Assembly (NCBI GenBank): GCA_902363625.1
Contig: CABJAS010000011.1
Location: forward strand, 1-58,414
Length of the DNA: 58,414 nucleotides
DNA from: Clostridiaceae bacterium
GTDB taxonomy: Bacteria; Bacillota_I; Bacilli_A; Erysipelotrichales; Coprobacillaceae
Direction of reading: 5' to 3'
Positions 40,804-51,659 of this stretch are shown in pieces (within the stretch, counting starts at the first letter, position 1; the number at the start of each line of letters is the position of its first letter). Under the pieces are notes generated by a model, which was given only the letters and a program-made list of their open reading frames with translations, did not search any database and was not told the DNA's origin. The translations under genes and the position numbers were made by a program.

Positions 40804-42567
40804 ATGTCGACAGATTGGGATTTAACCGAAATTTATCCATCATTTGAAGATTCATCATTTTTAAGTGATGTCGAGGAATTAAAAAAGAAAATTGAAGATT
40901 TTAAAGTATTTGAAACACGTATTCATGGTTTATTGGCAGTGGACGGTTTAGAGGAATATATTCAGAAATTGTCTGACTTTTCAGCTTTGACCAGCCGTTT
41001 AGGAAGCTATGTTTCTTTGACATTGAGTGTTGATACAACGAATGCTGAGGCTTTAAAGTACAGTGATATTATTGAGGGGATGCTGACAAATATCGTTGAG
41101 CCAATGACAAAGATTGAAAAGTGGATCGCTGATATAGAGGAGCTTGATGCCTGCATTCAGAGCTCTTCATTACTGCAGACACATGAATTTTTCATTAAAG
41201 AAATTGTTGCGATGGATCGCTACAGCTTATCCGCAAAAGAAGAAAATATCATTGCCAATATGAGAAACACCGGAAGCAACGCTTGGACAAAACTGAAGGA
41301 TCAGTTAATTTCTACACATAAAGTCAAATTGGAGGATAAAGAGCTGCCTTTAACGATGGTACTTAATATGGCGTATGATGAAGATAAAGAAGTGAGAAAA
41401 AAAGCATATGAAGCTGAAATCGCTTCTTATAAAAGCATTGAACAAGGGGTAGCTGCTTGTTTAAACGGAATCAAAGGGGAAGTATTGACGGAATGTGCTT
41501 TGCGTGGGTATACGTCACCTTTGGAAAGAACGTTAATTTCATCACGTATGTCACAGGAGACCTTAGAGGTAATGCTAGAGGCTATTGAGGAATCATTGCC
41601 GGCATTTCGCGATTATTTAAAAGCAAAGGCGGCTCACCTTGGCTATTCAAATGGCTTGCCTTTTTATGAACTCTACGCACCAGTCGTAGCTGCCGATATG
41701 AAATTTGATTATGAAAAAGGCTCTGCTTTTGTTGTCAATCAGTTTCGCACTTTTTCTTCTCATTTAGCTTCCTTTGCCGATGAAGCAATTCATAAAAGCT
41801 GGATCGATGTTTATCCAAAAGCCGGTAAAGTAGGCGGAGCATTCTGTTCAAATCTGCATTTTATTAAACAAAGTCGTTTCTTATTGAATTATGGAGACAG
41901 TTTTAATGATGTAGTGACGTTGGCTCATGAATTGGGACATGGATTCCATGGCGAATGCTTAAAAGAACAAACCGAATTGAATGCTGATTATCCGATGCCA
42001 ATCGCAGAAACAGCTTCAACGTTTAGTGAAACCATCATTAAAAAAGCGGCAATTAAAGAAGCCGGACGTGATGAAGCATTAGCTATTTTGGAAACTGAAA
42101 TCAGTGGCTGTACACAGGTTATCGTGGATATCTATTCTCGTTTCTTATTTGAAAAGCACTTGTTTGAAGAACGTGCTGTCAGTGCGTTAAGTGTTGAACG
42201 TATCAAGACATTGATGACAGATGCTCAGAAATCTGCTTATGGAGACGGACTGGATGAAAACTATCTGCATCCTTATATGTGGACATGGAAACCTCATTAT
42301 TATTATGCCGACAGCAACTTCTATAATTTCCCATATGCCTTTGGTTTATTATTAGCGAAAGGACTGTACGCCAAATATAAAGAGGAAGGTTCTGGCTTTG
42401 CCGAAAAGTATGAGCAATTCTTGGCATATACAGGAAAAGCTACTCTGGAAGATGTCGCCATGAGTATTGGCATTAATCTAAAGGATAAAGCGTTCTGGAA
42501 AACATCACTGCAAACGATCATTGAGGATATTGAAGAATTCAAGGAGCTGATCAAAGATGCACATTAA
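40804..42567 (+). CDS. pepF: Oligoendopeptidase F (M3 metallopeptidase)
   Basis: 587 residues, cytosolic. The zinc motif HELGH is at 375-379 (LAHELGHGFH), with the downstream glutamate in MPIAETASTFSETI, and YNFPYAFGLLLAKGLY near the C-terminus, all typical of the PepF family. It cuts peptides of roughly 7-17 residues. The N-terminus STDWDLTEIYPSFEDSSF is the usual family start. The ATG at 40804 has AAAGGAGG 7 bases upstream. It overlaps the next gene by 11 bases, so a two-gene operon with a putative glycoside hydrolase, an unexpected partner. Confidence 0.95.
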   Translation: MSTDWDLTEIYPSFEDSSFLSDVEELKKKIEDFKVFETRIHGLLAVDGLEEYIQKLSDFSALTSRLGSYVSLTLSVDTTNAEALKYSDIIEGMLTNIVEPMTKIEKWIADIEELDACIQSSSLLQTHEFFIKEIVAMDRYSLSAKEENIIANMRNTGSNAWTKLKDQLISTHKVKLEDKELPLTMVLNMAYDEDKEVRKKAYEAEIASYKSIEQGVAACLNGIKGEVLTECALRGYTSPLERTLISSRMSQETLEVMLEAIEESLPAFRDYLKAKAAHLGYSNGLPFYELYAPVVAADMKFDYEKGSAFVVNQFRTFSSHLASFADEAIHKSWIDVYPKAGKVGGAFCSNLHFIKQSRFLLNYGDSFNDVVTLAHELGHGFHGECLKEQTELNADYPMPIAETASTFSETIIKKAAIKEAGRDEALAILETEISGCTQVIVDIYSRFLFEKHLFEERAVSALSVERIKTLMTDAQKSAYGDGLDENYLHPYMWTWKPHYYYADSNFYNFPYAFGLLLAKGLYAKYKEEGSGFAEKYEQFLAYTGKATLEDVAMSIGINLKDKAFWKTSLQTIIEDIEEFKELIKDAH

Positions 42568-44425
42568 GGCTCAGCAGCTTGAATTAGAAGTAGGAAAAGA
42601 GCAGTTCACCATTTGGTTTGAAGAAACAAAATGGTGTTCTTCTTTCCACTATTTTATATTGACAGATGGAACTGAAATTCATTTTGAAGAAGCTAAGCAA
42701 ATAACACAGACGCCTTATCAAAGTGGTGTGGGCAGTGGCGTTTGTACACGCTATGAAGGATTCAAGAATGTAGATGTCAGCTTTGAAACGATCATCTGGG
42801 TAGAAGAAAGCACTCAGGATATCTATTTTGAGTGGATTCCTTTAAAGGAAGAGACAGCGATTTCTAAAGTTTATTTCCCGGCTTTCATAGAATTTGATGA
42901 AAGGAAAGAGGAGCATTATTCCTTGATTAACTATCATCAGGGGCTTTTGATTCCCAATACATGGGAGACACCGCTGCAAAAACTGCCATTTGATGGCATG
43001 CTGAATAGCTGTGCTGCTTATATGCCATGGTTTGCCCAAGTCAAAGATAAGATAGGCTATATAGCGATTCATCTATCCCCTAGTGATGGCGGTTATACGA
43101 TTGACCATCCTCAAAATGGACCTTATACGCATTTAGGAATGTATCACCTAGCCCGTTTTGACCATATGGAATATCGCCGGGTGGTTCGTTTTACCTTTGT
43201 TAAAGAGGCGGATCCAACAAAACTATGTAAGGTATACCGTCAATATGCAAAAGAAATTGGATTATTGACAACACTAAAAGAAAAGGCTGCCAGAAATCCA
43301 TTGGTAGATAAACTAATTGGAGCTGCATTTGTGCATAAAGGTATCAAAACGCATATCTGTGAAGATTCTGAATTTTATGATGCAGAGAATCCCAAAAAGA
43401 ATGACACACTGATTCCTTTTTCTATCCGTGAACAAGAAATTCATAATTACTATAAAAAGGGCATTAATAAACTTTATCTTCATTTAGACGGATGGGCACA
43501 GCCCGGGTATGACAATCAGCATCCGGATTATTTGCCGGCTTGCATTGAGGCTGGCGGCTGGGAAGGTCTAAAAGCTTTAAGCGATACAATCAAAAACTGT
43601 CATTATATGTTAGGATTACATGATCAATACCGTGACTATTATTTCAGCGCTAAGACTTTCGATAAGAATTTTGCCTTGACTCATCAAGATGGTTCTATTT
43701 TTGAAATGAGCCGTTGGGCAGGCGGACATCAGTCCTATCTATGTGCCAGTCAGGCATCTTATTATGTTAAACGCAATTTTAAAGAAATTTTAAGACATGG
43801 CATTCATTTAGAAGCCAGCTACTTAGATGTATTTACCTGTAATGAAGCAGATCAGTGCTATCACCCATGGCATAAGATGGATCGGGCAGCATGTCTTCAA
43901 TACCGTAATGCCTGCTTTGATTATCTGCATTCGATCAACATTCTGCCAAGCTCGGAAGAAGCGAGTGACTTTGCTATGCGTTCTTTAGTCTTTTGTCATT
44001 ATGCTCCTTATCAGTTTATGATGAGCGCACCGGATGCACCGCGTCTTGGTATTCCGATTCCTTTATTTAATCTTGTTTATCATGATTGTCTGATCATTCC
44101 ATGGTACATGGATGAACCGGAAGGAAAAGAAGATTATATGCTTTACGCTCTTTTAAATGGAGGTGCCGCTTACCTTGATAAAGACGGAGCCTATCCAAAT
44201 ATTGATGGGGCATTCTTTGATGAATCCTACCAGCAGGCACTCGATCATAAAATTGCTCGTTATCACGTGGTCAGCACGCTGCAGGAAAAAGTGGCAAAAG
44301 AAGAAATGGTGCGTCATGAATTTATCGATCGATGCTGGTATAAGCAACGCAGTTATTTTGCCAATGGGATCGTGGTAGAAGTGGATTTGAAAGAAAATCA
44401 CTACCACATCATGCACCCTAAATAA
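42557..44425 (+). CDS. DUF5696-like putative glycoside hydrolase
   Basis: 622 residues, no signal peptide. The N-terminal about 200 residues look like a beta-rich domain. The remainder suggests a TIM barrel: INKLYLHLDGWAQPGYDNQHPDYLPACIEAGGWEGLKALSD, then MLGLHDQYRDYYF, HLEASYLDVFTCNEADQCYHPWHKM and LYALLNGGAAYL. The DGW, YLDVF and acidic positions resemble DUF5696 proteins, which are thought to be sugar-active. Acidic candidates for catalysis are in LDGW and LDVF. It overlaps pepF by 11 bases with AAGGAG 10 bases before the ATG. Exact family and substrate are unproven. Confidence 0.6.
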   Translation: MHIKAQQLELEVGKEQFTIWFEETKWCSSFHYFILTDGTEIHFEEAKQITQTPYQSGVGSGVCTRYEGFKNVDVSFETIIWVEESTQDIYFEWIPLKEETAISKVYFPAFIEFDERKEEHYSLINYHQGLLIPNTWETPLQKLPFDGMLNSCAAYMPWFAQVKDKIGYIAIHLSPSDGGYTIDHPQNGPYTHLGMYHLARFDHMEYRRVVRFTFVKEADPTKLCKVYRQYAKEIGLLTTLKEKAARNPLVDKLIGAAFVHKGIKTHICEDSEFYDAENPKKNDTLIPFSIREQEIHNYYKKGINKLYLHLDGWAQPGYDNQHPDYLPACIEAGGWEGLKALSDTIKNCHYMLGLHDQYRDYYFSAKTFDKNFALTHQDGSIFEMSRWAGGHQSYLCASQASYYVKRNFKEILRHGIHLEASYLDVFTCNEADQCYHPWHKMDRAACLQYRNACFDYLHSINILPSSEEASDFAMRSLVFCHYAPYQFMMSAPDAPRLGIPIPLFNLVYHDCLIIPWYMDEPEGKEDYMLYALLNGGAAYLDKDGAYPNIDGAFFDESYQQALDHKIARYHVVSTLQEKVAKEEMVRHEFIDRCWYKQRSYFANGIVVEVDLKENHYHIMHPK

Positions 44426-44437
44426 TGAAAATATCCT

Positions 44438-44463
44438 AAAACACTTCTACGGAAGTGTTTTTC
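44438..44463 (+). terminator. Terminator of the pepF operon
   Basis: Stem AAAACACTTC-TACG-GAAGTGTTTT followed by T residues. Confidence 0.9.
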
Positions 44464-44476
44464 TATCGAAAAGAGT

Positions 44477-44486
44477 ATGCTATAAT
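44477..44486 (+). promoter_or_regulatory. Extended -10 promoter of the response-regulator gene
   Basis: TGCTATAAT matches the extended -10 form TGnTATAAT, about 29 bases before the chosen start. No good -35 is needed for such promoters. Confidence 0.5.
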
Positions 44487-44514
44487 ATTTAGAAAACAGA
44501 TAGGAGGAATGATG

Positions 44515-45186
44515 ATGTCAGCCATCTTAATTGTTGAAGATATGCAGGATATCAATGATATGCTATATCAGTACCTGCAAAATGACGGTTATTCATGCAT
44601 GCAGGCTTTTTCAGGGACGGAAGCGTTGCTGTTGCTAAAAAGTGAAACATTTGATCTAATCCTGTTGGATTTAATGCTGCCAGGATTAACCGGCGAGGAA
44701 TTGCTTACACAGATTAAAAAGAAAAGCGATACACCGGTGATTATCCTTTCTGCTAAGGATACGGTAGATACCCGTGTTGAAGTATTGGAGCTGGGAGCAG
44801 ATGACTATATATGTAAGCCGTTTGTCTTGAAGGAAGTGCTGGCAAGGGTGCATGTTCAGCTTAGAAAAAGAAATAGCAGCACCAATCAGCTCCTTCAAAT
44901 AAAAAATATGCGATTAAATCTGATGACGGTTGAACTCATGATCGATGACCATAAAGTGGCATTGACAAAGCACGAATTTAATATCCTTCGTTTATTAATG
45001 GAATCCCCTAATCAAGTGTTTACAAAACAAGCAATTTATGAATATGCTTGGGAAGATGACTACTACGGAGATGAAAGGATTATTAACACGCATATCGGTA
45101 ATCTGCGAGCTAAATTTCGTCAATACAGCGACCAGGACTATATTCAAACGGTATGGGGCATTGGCTTTAAATTTGCCGATGCTTAA
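44515..45186 (+). CDS. OmpR/PhoB-family response regulator
   Basis: 223 residues. The receiver domain has acidic residues in ILIVEDMQD, the phosphorylated aspartate in LILLDLMLPG, threonine/serine in VIILSAKD and lysine in ICKPF. A winged-helix DNA-binding domain follows (ALTKHEFNILRLLMESPNQVFTKQAIYEYAW, ending VWGIGFKFA). Three ATGs in a row follow AGGAGG; the third is best spaced (7 bases). It heads a set of RR, ABC ATPase, permease and histidine kinase genes. The ABC genes have their own promoter with direct repeats that it may bind. Confidence 0.93.
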   Translation: MSAILIVEDMQDINDMLYQYLQNDGYSCMQAFSGTEALLLLKSETFDLILLDLMLPGLTGEELLTQIKKKSDTPVIILSAKDTVDTRVEVLELGADDYICKPFVLKEVLARVHVQLRKRNSSTNQLLQIKNMRLNLMTVELMIDDHKVALTKHEFNILRLLMESPNQVFTKQAIYEYAWEDDYYGDERIINTHIGNLRAKFRQYSDQDYIQTVWGIGFKFADA

Positions 45187-45193
45187 TCTTGTC

Positions 45194-45242
45194 ACTTTCT
45201 TGTGATTTGCTTGCAACTTCCTTGAAAGCGTCTTGCTATAAT
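45194..45242 (+). promoter_or_regulatory. Promoter of the ABC transporter genes with direct repeats
   Basis: Direct repeats ACTTTCTTG (45194-45202) and ACTTCCTTG (45216-45224) are 22 bases apart, two helical turns, and the second sits 12 bases before TATAAT (45237-45242). There is no good -35 box. This is the layout of promoters activated by OmpR-family regulators, and the neighbouring response regulator is the obvious candidate. Confidence 0.6.
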
Positions 45243-45264
45243 GACATTGCAAGGAGGAATAATC

Positions 45265-46176
45265 ATGAAAAACAACATCGTTGAAACAATTAGCTTAACA
45301 AAAAAATTTAAACATCAAACAGCAGTTAATGCGATTAATATGCATGTACCCCAAGGCGCTATTTATGGATTTATAGGAAGAAACGGGGCTGGCAAATCTA
45401 CCGCTTTAAAAATGATCTGCGGACTTGTCAAACCGACTTCCGGTGAAATTCGATTATTTAATGATCCGCAATTTGATTTAGCGTATCGGAGCATTGGCGC
45501 ACTCATTGAAAATGTAGGGGCATACCCGGAGCTGTCAGCAAAAGAAAATATGCTGTTAAAGGCGACAGGACTGGGCTTAAATAATAAAGAGGAGATTGAG
45601 TCATTGTTAATATTATCCGGACTAAGTCCAAAGGATAAAAAGCCGGTTAAACAGTTTTCTTTAGGAATGAAACAGCGTTTAGGGATTGCGTTGGCATTGC
45701 TGGGGAATCCCGATTTACTGATTTTAGATGAACCGATCAATGGCTTAGATCCTGAGGGAATCCGAGAAATACGTAATACCATTTTAAAATTAAATGAAGA
45801 AAAAGGAATGACCTTTATTATCAGCAGTCATATTTTAAGCGAACTTGATAAAGTAGCGACTCATTATGGAATTATAAAAGATGGGGAATTGATTGAAGAG
45901 ATTACGCAAAAGGAACTCGCTGAAAAATGTAAAAACTTTTTGGCAATGCGAGTTAATGATTTAAAAAAGACAACGTTTATTTTAGAAGAAAAGCTGGGGA
46001 TCAAAGATTATGAAATCAAGGAAGATGGAGAACTCCATATCTTTACCCAAAACGATAGTCAGATGATTAATACGGAACTGATGAAACAGAACATTCAGAT
46101 ATCTCAGATCTATTATCAAAAGCAAGATCTGGAATCCTATTTTCTTAATAAGGTAGGGGGACAGGATCATGCTTAG
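45265..46176 (+). CDS. ABC transporter ATP-binding protein (BcrA-like)
   Basis: 303 residues. Walker A GRNGAGKST, a Q-loop region, signature LGMKQRLGIAL (the usual LSxGxxxR replaced by FSLGMKQR), Walker B LLILDEPINGLDPEG and switch histidine in IISSHILSEL are all present. A C-terminal tail of about 80 residues is typical of the antibiotic-resistance/lantibiotic-immunity type. AAGGAGG precedes the ATG at 45265. It overlaps the permease gene by 8 bases. Probably exports or expels a membrane-active peptide; the ligand is unknown. Confidence 0.93.
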   Translation: MKNNIVETISLTKKFKHQTAVNAINMHVPQGAIYGFIGRNGAGKSTALKMICGLVKPTSGEIRLFNDPQFDLAYRSIGALIENVGAYPELSAKENMLLKATGLGLNNKEEIESLLILSGLSPKDKKPVKQFSLGMKQRLGIALALLGNPDLLILDEPINGLDPEGIREIRNTILKLNEEKGMTFIISSHILSELDKVATHYGIIKDGELIEEITQKELAEKCKNFLAMRVNDLKKTTFILEEKLGIKDYEIKEDGELHIFTQNDSQMINTELMKQNIQISQIYYQKQDLESYFLNKVGGQDHA

Positions 46177-46957
46177 TCTTCTTAAAATGGATATTCGAAG
46201 AATGCTGAAAAGCAAATACTTTTATATCAGTGTCTTGACATTTACAATCATTATGGGAATCTGTATTCGTTCACAAAGCGAAGCACAGGTTGAATATGGG
46301 TTTCAGGCAATTCAGACAGAACATGAAATTGGCATTTCCAACTGGATCGATTTTCGTTTATATATGCCGCTTCATATTATCTATGGCTTTGCCTCAAAAT
46401 ATATTATGCTGATTTTTGGCAGCTACATGGTAACCTTCGTATGCAGCGAATATAATTCCGGCTATATTAAAAATTCATGCATGATGTATAAAAACAGAAA
46501 TATGATCATTCTAAATAAAGTGCTTGTCTCTTTCTTTTTGAGTATCGTAGTCACTGTTTTATCTTATGTTATTTCCACTGCTTTTGGCTTTCTTTTTATA
46601 GAAGGGTTTGAATGGGGTGATTTAGGTGCATTGATTAGCTATATGGGAATCATGATCATTCAAAATGTCGCACTTTTTTCTCTGCTGACCTTTGTATCTA
46701 CTTTAACGAGAAATAAAACAGTTGGCATCCTGCTGACGTTTATAGTTACGACCGGACTATCAATGATTGTATGTAATGCAGTGTTTGATTTACTGCACAT
46801 CAGTGATCTATCAAACTACACCATCTCACAATTGTATATGTCAATGCCGATGTATTATGATCCGGTATTAAGTATACGTGTGCTGTTTGGTTCAATTTGC
46901 TTCATTGTTCTTTACAATGTGCTGAGTATTTTAGTTATTAATCACAGAGATATTTAA
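46169..46957 (+). CDS. ABC transporter permease (lantibiotic-immunity type)
   Basis: 262 residues with six predicted membrane helices. It starts LLKMDIRRMLKSKYFYISVLTF, the usual N-terminal pattern of ABC2-type permeases of the BcrB/MutE/SpaG kind, and has VCSEYNSGYIKNS after the second helix, the cytoplasmic coupling segment. It overlaps the ATPase gene by 8 bases. With only one permease gene present, the complex is probably a homodimer of this subunit plus two ATPases. Confidence 0.87.
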   Translation: MLSLLKMDIRRMLKSKYFYISVLTFTIIMGICIRSQSEAQVEYGFQAIQTEHEIGISNWIDFRLYMPLHIIYGFASKYIMLIFGSYMVTFVCSEYNSGYIKNSCMMYKNRNMIILNKVLVSFFLSIVVTVLSYVISTAFGFLFIEGFEWGDLGALISYMGIMIIQNVALFSLLTFVSTLTRNKTVGILLTFIVTTGLSMIVCNAVFDLLHISDLSNYTISQLYMSMPMYYDPVLSIRVLFGSICFIVLYNVLSILVINHRDI

Positions 46958-46973
46958 AAACAGGAGGGATAGA

Positions 46974-47882
46974 ATGAAAGTAATTGTCATCATGCTAGTG
47001 GGTATTATTTTTATTCTGTTCCTTTTTATTATTAAATTAAAGGCTGATCTTCATCATATTAATCGGCAAACACACGCTAAACTAAATAAAGAAAGCCATT
47101 TTATCATCACGAATGATGTGAAAATGAAAGAAATGACAGAGCTATGTGAAAATCTGAATCTAATGTATGAAAAATTCTATCAGGCTCAGCTTAATGAATT
47201 ACACAAAGAAAAAGAATTTAAAGAAATGCTGTCTTCGATTGCTCATGATGTGCGAACACCTCTAACAAGTGTACAGGGATATCTGCAAATGCTTCGGGAA
47301 AAAGAAACGACAAAAGAAAATGAATCCTACTATCAGATCATTCAACAGCGAATAGACGATATCCGTACTTTACTGGAACAGTTCTTCTTTTATTCTAAAC
47401 TTTTGAATAATGATGCTTCATGGGAGACAAAGTCTTATTCACTTTATGAAAGCTGCTGTCAATCTTTAGCGGGTTTTTACAGCCAGTTTGTAAAAGCCAA
47501 CGTTGAGCCACAGATTCATTTCGATGATGTGGATTACACGATCGAAACAAATCTTGATTTATTGCAGCGTATTTTTGATAATCTTATCATGAATGGACTC
47601 TTGCATGGAAAAGGGGACATATGGATCCGTCAGAGTGGGGATGAGCTTTCTTTTACCAATGAGATTGAGGAGACATGCTCTATCGATGTTGACAGAGTAT
47701 TTGAACGCTTCTATAAAGCCGATCCTTCAAGAATCCATATCTCATCCGGGTTGGGGTTAGCGATTGTTAAAGAGATTGCGGAATATTCTAAGATAAAAGT
47801 ACGGGTTCAATTAGAGAATCGTTTATTCAGTGTTGTTCTTGATTTTAAAGATATTCATCAAAATAAAAGCCATGGGATTTGA
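46974..47882 (+). CDS. Sensor histidine kinase with a single short membrane anchor
   Basis: 302 residues. One N-terminal helix (about 2-23) and no extracellular domain. The phospho-accepting histidine is in SSIAHDVRTPLTSVQGYL (H-box). The ATP-binding part has DNLIMNGLLHG (N-box), ERFYKADPSR and SSGLGLAIVKEIAE (G2). It lies last in the operon after the ABC transporter genes, with AGGAGG before the ATG. Because it lacks a sensor domain, the transporter itself may be the sensor, as in BceAB-type systems; that is inference. Partner is the response regulator at 44515. Confidence 0.9.
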   Translation: MKVIVIMLVGIIFILFLFIIKLKADLHHINRQTHAKLNKESHFIITNDVKMKEMTELCENLNLMYEKFYQAQLNELHKEKEFKEMLSSIAHDVRTPLTSVQGYLQMLREKETTKENESYYQIIQQRIDDIRTLLEQFFFYSKLLNNDASWETKSYSLYESCCQSLAGFYSQFVKANVEPQIHFDDVDYTIETNLDLLQRIFDNLIMNGLLHGKGDIWIRQSGDELSFTNEIEETCSIDVDRVFERFYKADPSRIHISSGLGLAIVKEIAEYSKIKVRVQLENRLFSVVLDFKDIHQNKSHGI

Positions 47883-47918
47883 TATGCAGATTGCAGGAGA
47901 AATCACCATGGTTTTATT
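47870..47918 (+). terminator. Possible terminator after the histidine kinase gene
   Basis: CCATGG and GATTT pair imperfectly with AAATC and CCATGG around a 21-base loop; GTTTTATTG follows. The T-tract is weak. Confidence 0.45.
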
Positions 47919-47985
47919 GATTTGAAAAAATAAAGAATCCCTAGAAAGAACGTTTATAATAGGAAAAGAAAGAGGGGAATGGAGA

Positions 47986-50004
47986 ATGATTGAACAAGAC
48001 CGTATAAAAAAGATATTATTTGGCGGAGATTATAATCCTGAGCAATGGCCAGAAGAAGTCTGGGAAGAAGACATGCGTCTTTTTAAATTAGCACATGTCG
48101 ATACCGTCACGATTAATGTTTTCAGTTGGGCAATGCTTCAGCCAAGTGAAGAAGTCTATGACTTTAGTAAGCTGGATAAGATCATGGAGATGACAAAAAA
48201 GAATCATCTGAATGTTTGCTTAGCGACTTCAACAGGTGCCCATCCGGCTTGGATGGCAAGAAAGTATCCTGATATTTTAAGGGCAGATGCTCAGGGGATC
48301 AAGCGCCAGTTTGGCAGCCGCCATAACTCTTGCCCGAATTCTAAAACGTATCGCTGCTATGCTCCTAAATTAGCGGCAAAGATCGCCGAACGCTATAAAG
48401 GATATGATAATATTGTGGCTTGGCATATCAGCAATGAATTTGGCGGAGAATGTCACTGTGATAACTGTCAGCGAGCTTTCAGGGTATGGCTGAAGGAAAA
48501 ATACGGAACGATTGAAAAACTAAATGTTGCATGGAACATGGCATTTTGGGGACATACTTTATATGATTTTGAAGATGTTGTACTGCCTGATTTAAGATCA
48601 GAGGAATTTTTAAGACCGGGACGTACCTGTTCAAGCTTTCAAGGAATCAGCCTAGATTATAAACGCTTTAATAGTGAAAGCTTGTTGGAATGCTTTCGAT
48701 TGGAAAGGGAGGCAGTGCGTGCAATAACCCCGAATATTCCGATTACTACTAATCTCATGGGAGCTTATAAACCATTGGATTATCAAAAATGGGCAAAGGA
48801 AATGGACTTTATCTCTTGGGATAATTACCCTGAATATGATGCTATTGCGTCTCAGGTGGCATTCAGCCATGATCTGATGAGGGGAATTAAGCAAGGCAAA
48901 CCATTCGCTTTGATGGAACAAACCCCAAGTGTCAGCAACTGGCATCCTTATTGTGCATTGAAGCGTCCGGGAGTGATGCGTCTGTACAGCTATCAGGCAG
49001 TGGCACATGGAGCAGACACAATTCTGTTTTTTCAAATGCGCAGAAGCAAGGGAGCCTGTGAAAAATACCATGGAGCATTAATTGATCACTGCGGACATGA
49101 ACATACCCGTGTCTTTAAAGAAATGAGTGAGTTGGGAAAAGAATTAGATCACTTAGGCTCTGCTGTCTTAGGCGGATACACTCAAAGTGAGGTGGCAATT
49201 GTCTTTGATTGGGATAATTGGTGGGCCAGCGAATTATCGGCAGGACCTAGCCAAAATATCAATTACTTAAAGGAAGTACAAACCTATTATCATTATTTTC
49301 ATTCTCATCATATTCCGGTTGATATTATAGGCGTTGATGATGATTTATCTCAGTATAAGATTGTCATTGCCCCGCTTTTATATATGTGCAAAGAGGGCTT
49401 TGATCAAAAACTGCGTGATTATATTAAGAATGGTGGTAGTTTCGTAACCACTTATTTCAGTGGCTATGTAGACGATCATGACTTAGTTGTAGGCGCTTAT
49501 CCGGGACACTTAAAAGATTTATTAGGTATCTGGGTAGAAGAAATTGACGCTTTGCCGCCGGAAACTTCTAACTATTTTGATTATAAGGGACAAATATATC
49601 CGGCGATGATCGCCTGTGATCTTCTGCATACTAAAACGGCGGAAGCATTAAGCACATATAAGCAGGATTTTTATGCAGGAATGCCGGCAGTGACGAAAAA
49701 TCAATATGGAGACGGTCAAACCTATTATATCGCTACCCGTTCCAATGACGCTTTTTATGAAGCTTTCTTTGATGACTTGACAAAACAATTAGGTATTTTC
49801 CCGATCATAAACATTCCTCGGGAAATTGAAGCGACTATACGTCAAAATAAAAATGGAAATTTCTTATTCCTATTAAATCATTCCCGTGAGACGCTTAAAT
49901 GCGAAATAGACCGTGTGGGTAAGGAGCTTCTTACCAACCAATCTTATCAAAAAGGGGATACTTTAACCTTTTTGCCTTATGACGTTAAAATCATAAAATT
50001 CTAA
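47986..50004 (+). CDS. GH42 beta-galactosidase
   Basis: 672 residues, no signal peptide, hence intracellular. The TIM barrel starts GGDYNPEQWPEEVWEEDM and TVNVFSWA-like TINVFSWAMLQPSE; the acid/base is Glu151 in WHISNEFGGECHC and the nucleophile is Glu311 in ALMEQTPSVSNW. The C-x-C-x2-C cluster after NEF fits the zinc site of the family. A trimerisation domain and a short C-terminal domain follow. It hydrolyses galactosides such as those from galactan or galacto-oligosaccharides. AGGGGAATGG precedes the ATG. Monocistronic. Confidence 0.95.
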   Translation: MIEQDRIKKILFGGDYNPEQWPEEVWEEDMRLFKLAHVDTVTINVFSWAMLQPSEEVYDFSKLDKIMEMTKKNHLNVCLATSTGAHPAWMARKYPDILRADAQGIKRQFGSRHNSCPNSKTYRCYAPKLAAKIAERYKGYDNIVAWHISNEFGGECHCDNCQRAFRVWLKEKYGTIEKLNVAWNMAFWGHTLYDFEDVVLPDLRSEEFLRPGRTCSSFQGISLDYKRFNSESLLECFRLEREAVRAITPNIPITTNLMGAYKPLDYQKWAKEMDFISWDNYPEYDAIASQVAFSHDLMRGIKQGKPFALMEQTPSVSNWHPYCALKRPGVMRLYSYQAVAHGADTILFFQMRRSKGACEKYHGALIDHCGHEHTRVFKEMSELGKELDHLGSAVLGGYTQSEVAIVFDWDNWWASELSAGPSQNINYLKEVQTYYHYFHSHHIPVDIIGVDDDLSQYKIVIAPLLYMCKEGFDQKLRDYIKNGGSFVTTYFSGYVDDHDLVVGAYPGHLKDLLGIWVEEIDALPPETSNYFDYKGQIYPAMIACDLLHTKTAEALSTYKQDFYAGMPAVTKNQYGDGQTYYIATRSNDAFYEAFFDDLTKQLGIFPIINIPREIEATIRQNKNGNFLFLLNHSRETLKCEIDRVGKELLTNQSYQKGDTLTFLPYDVKIIKF

Positions 50005-50005
50005 A

Positions 50006-50060
50006 TAAAAAAGTTCAGATCGAAATCGCTGACGTCATTTTCGAAATGAACTCTTTTTTA
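50006..50060. terminator. Bidirectional terminator between GH42 and GH1 genes
   Basis: Stem AGTTCA/TGAACT with second stem TCGAAA/TTTCGA inside, flanked by A- and T-tracts. Confidence 0.8.
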
Positions 50061-51527
<1,467 letters not shown>

Positions 51528-51659
51528 TTATACCTGCTTTAAAAATAAAGTGGGTATTTTTTCATAATAGTAAAACAAAAATGCTAGGAATTTATTGGAC
51601 AGACTGCTTTTGTTGTCAATGTATTTTAATTTAGTGTATAATAAGCCTAGGTGATCAAA

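Noticed and set aside
48652..49071. 139-residue minus-strand frame inside the GH42 gene
   Set aside because: Lies fully antisense to the catalytic barrel, no ribosome binding site and no recognisable domain.
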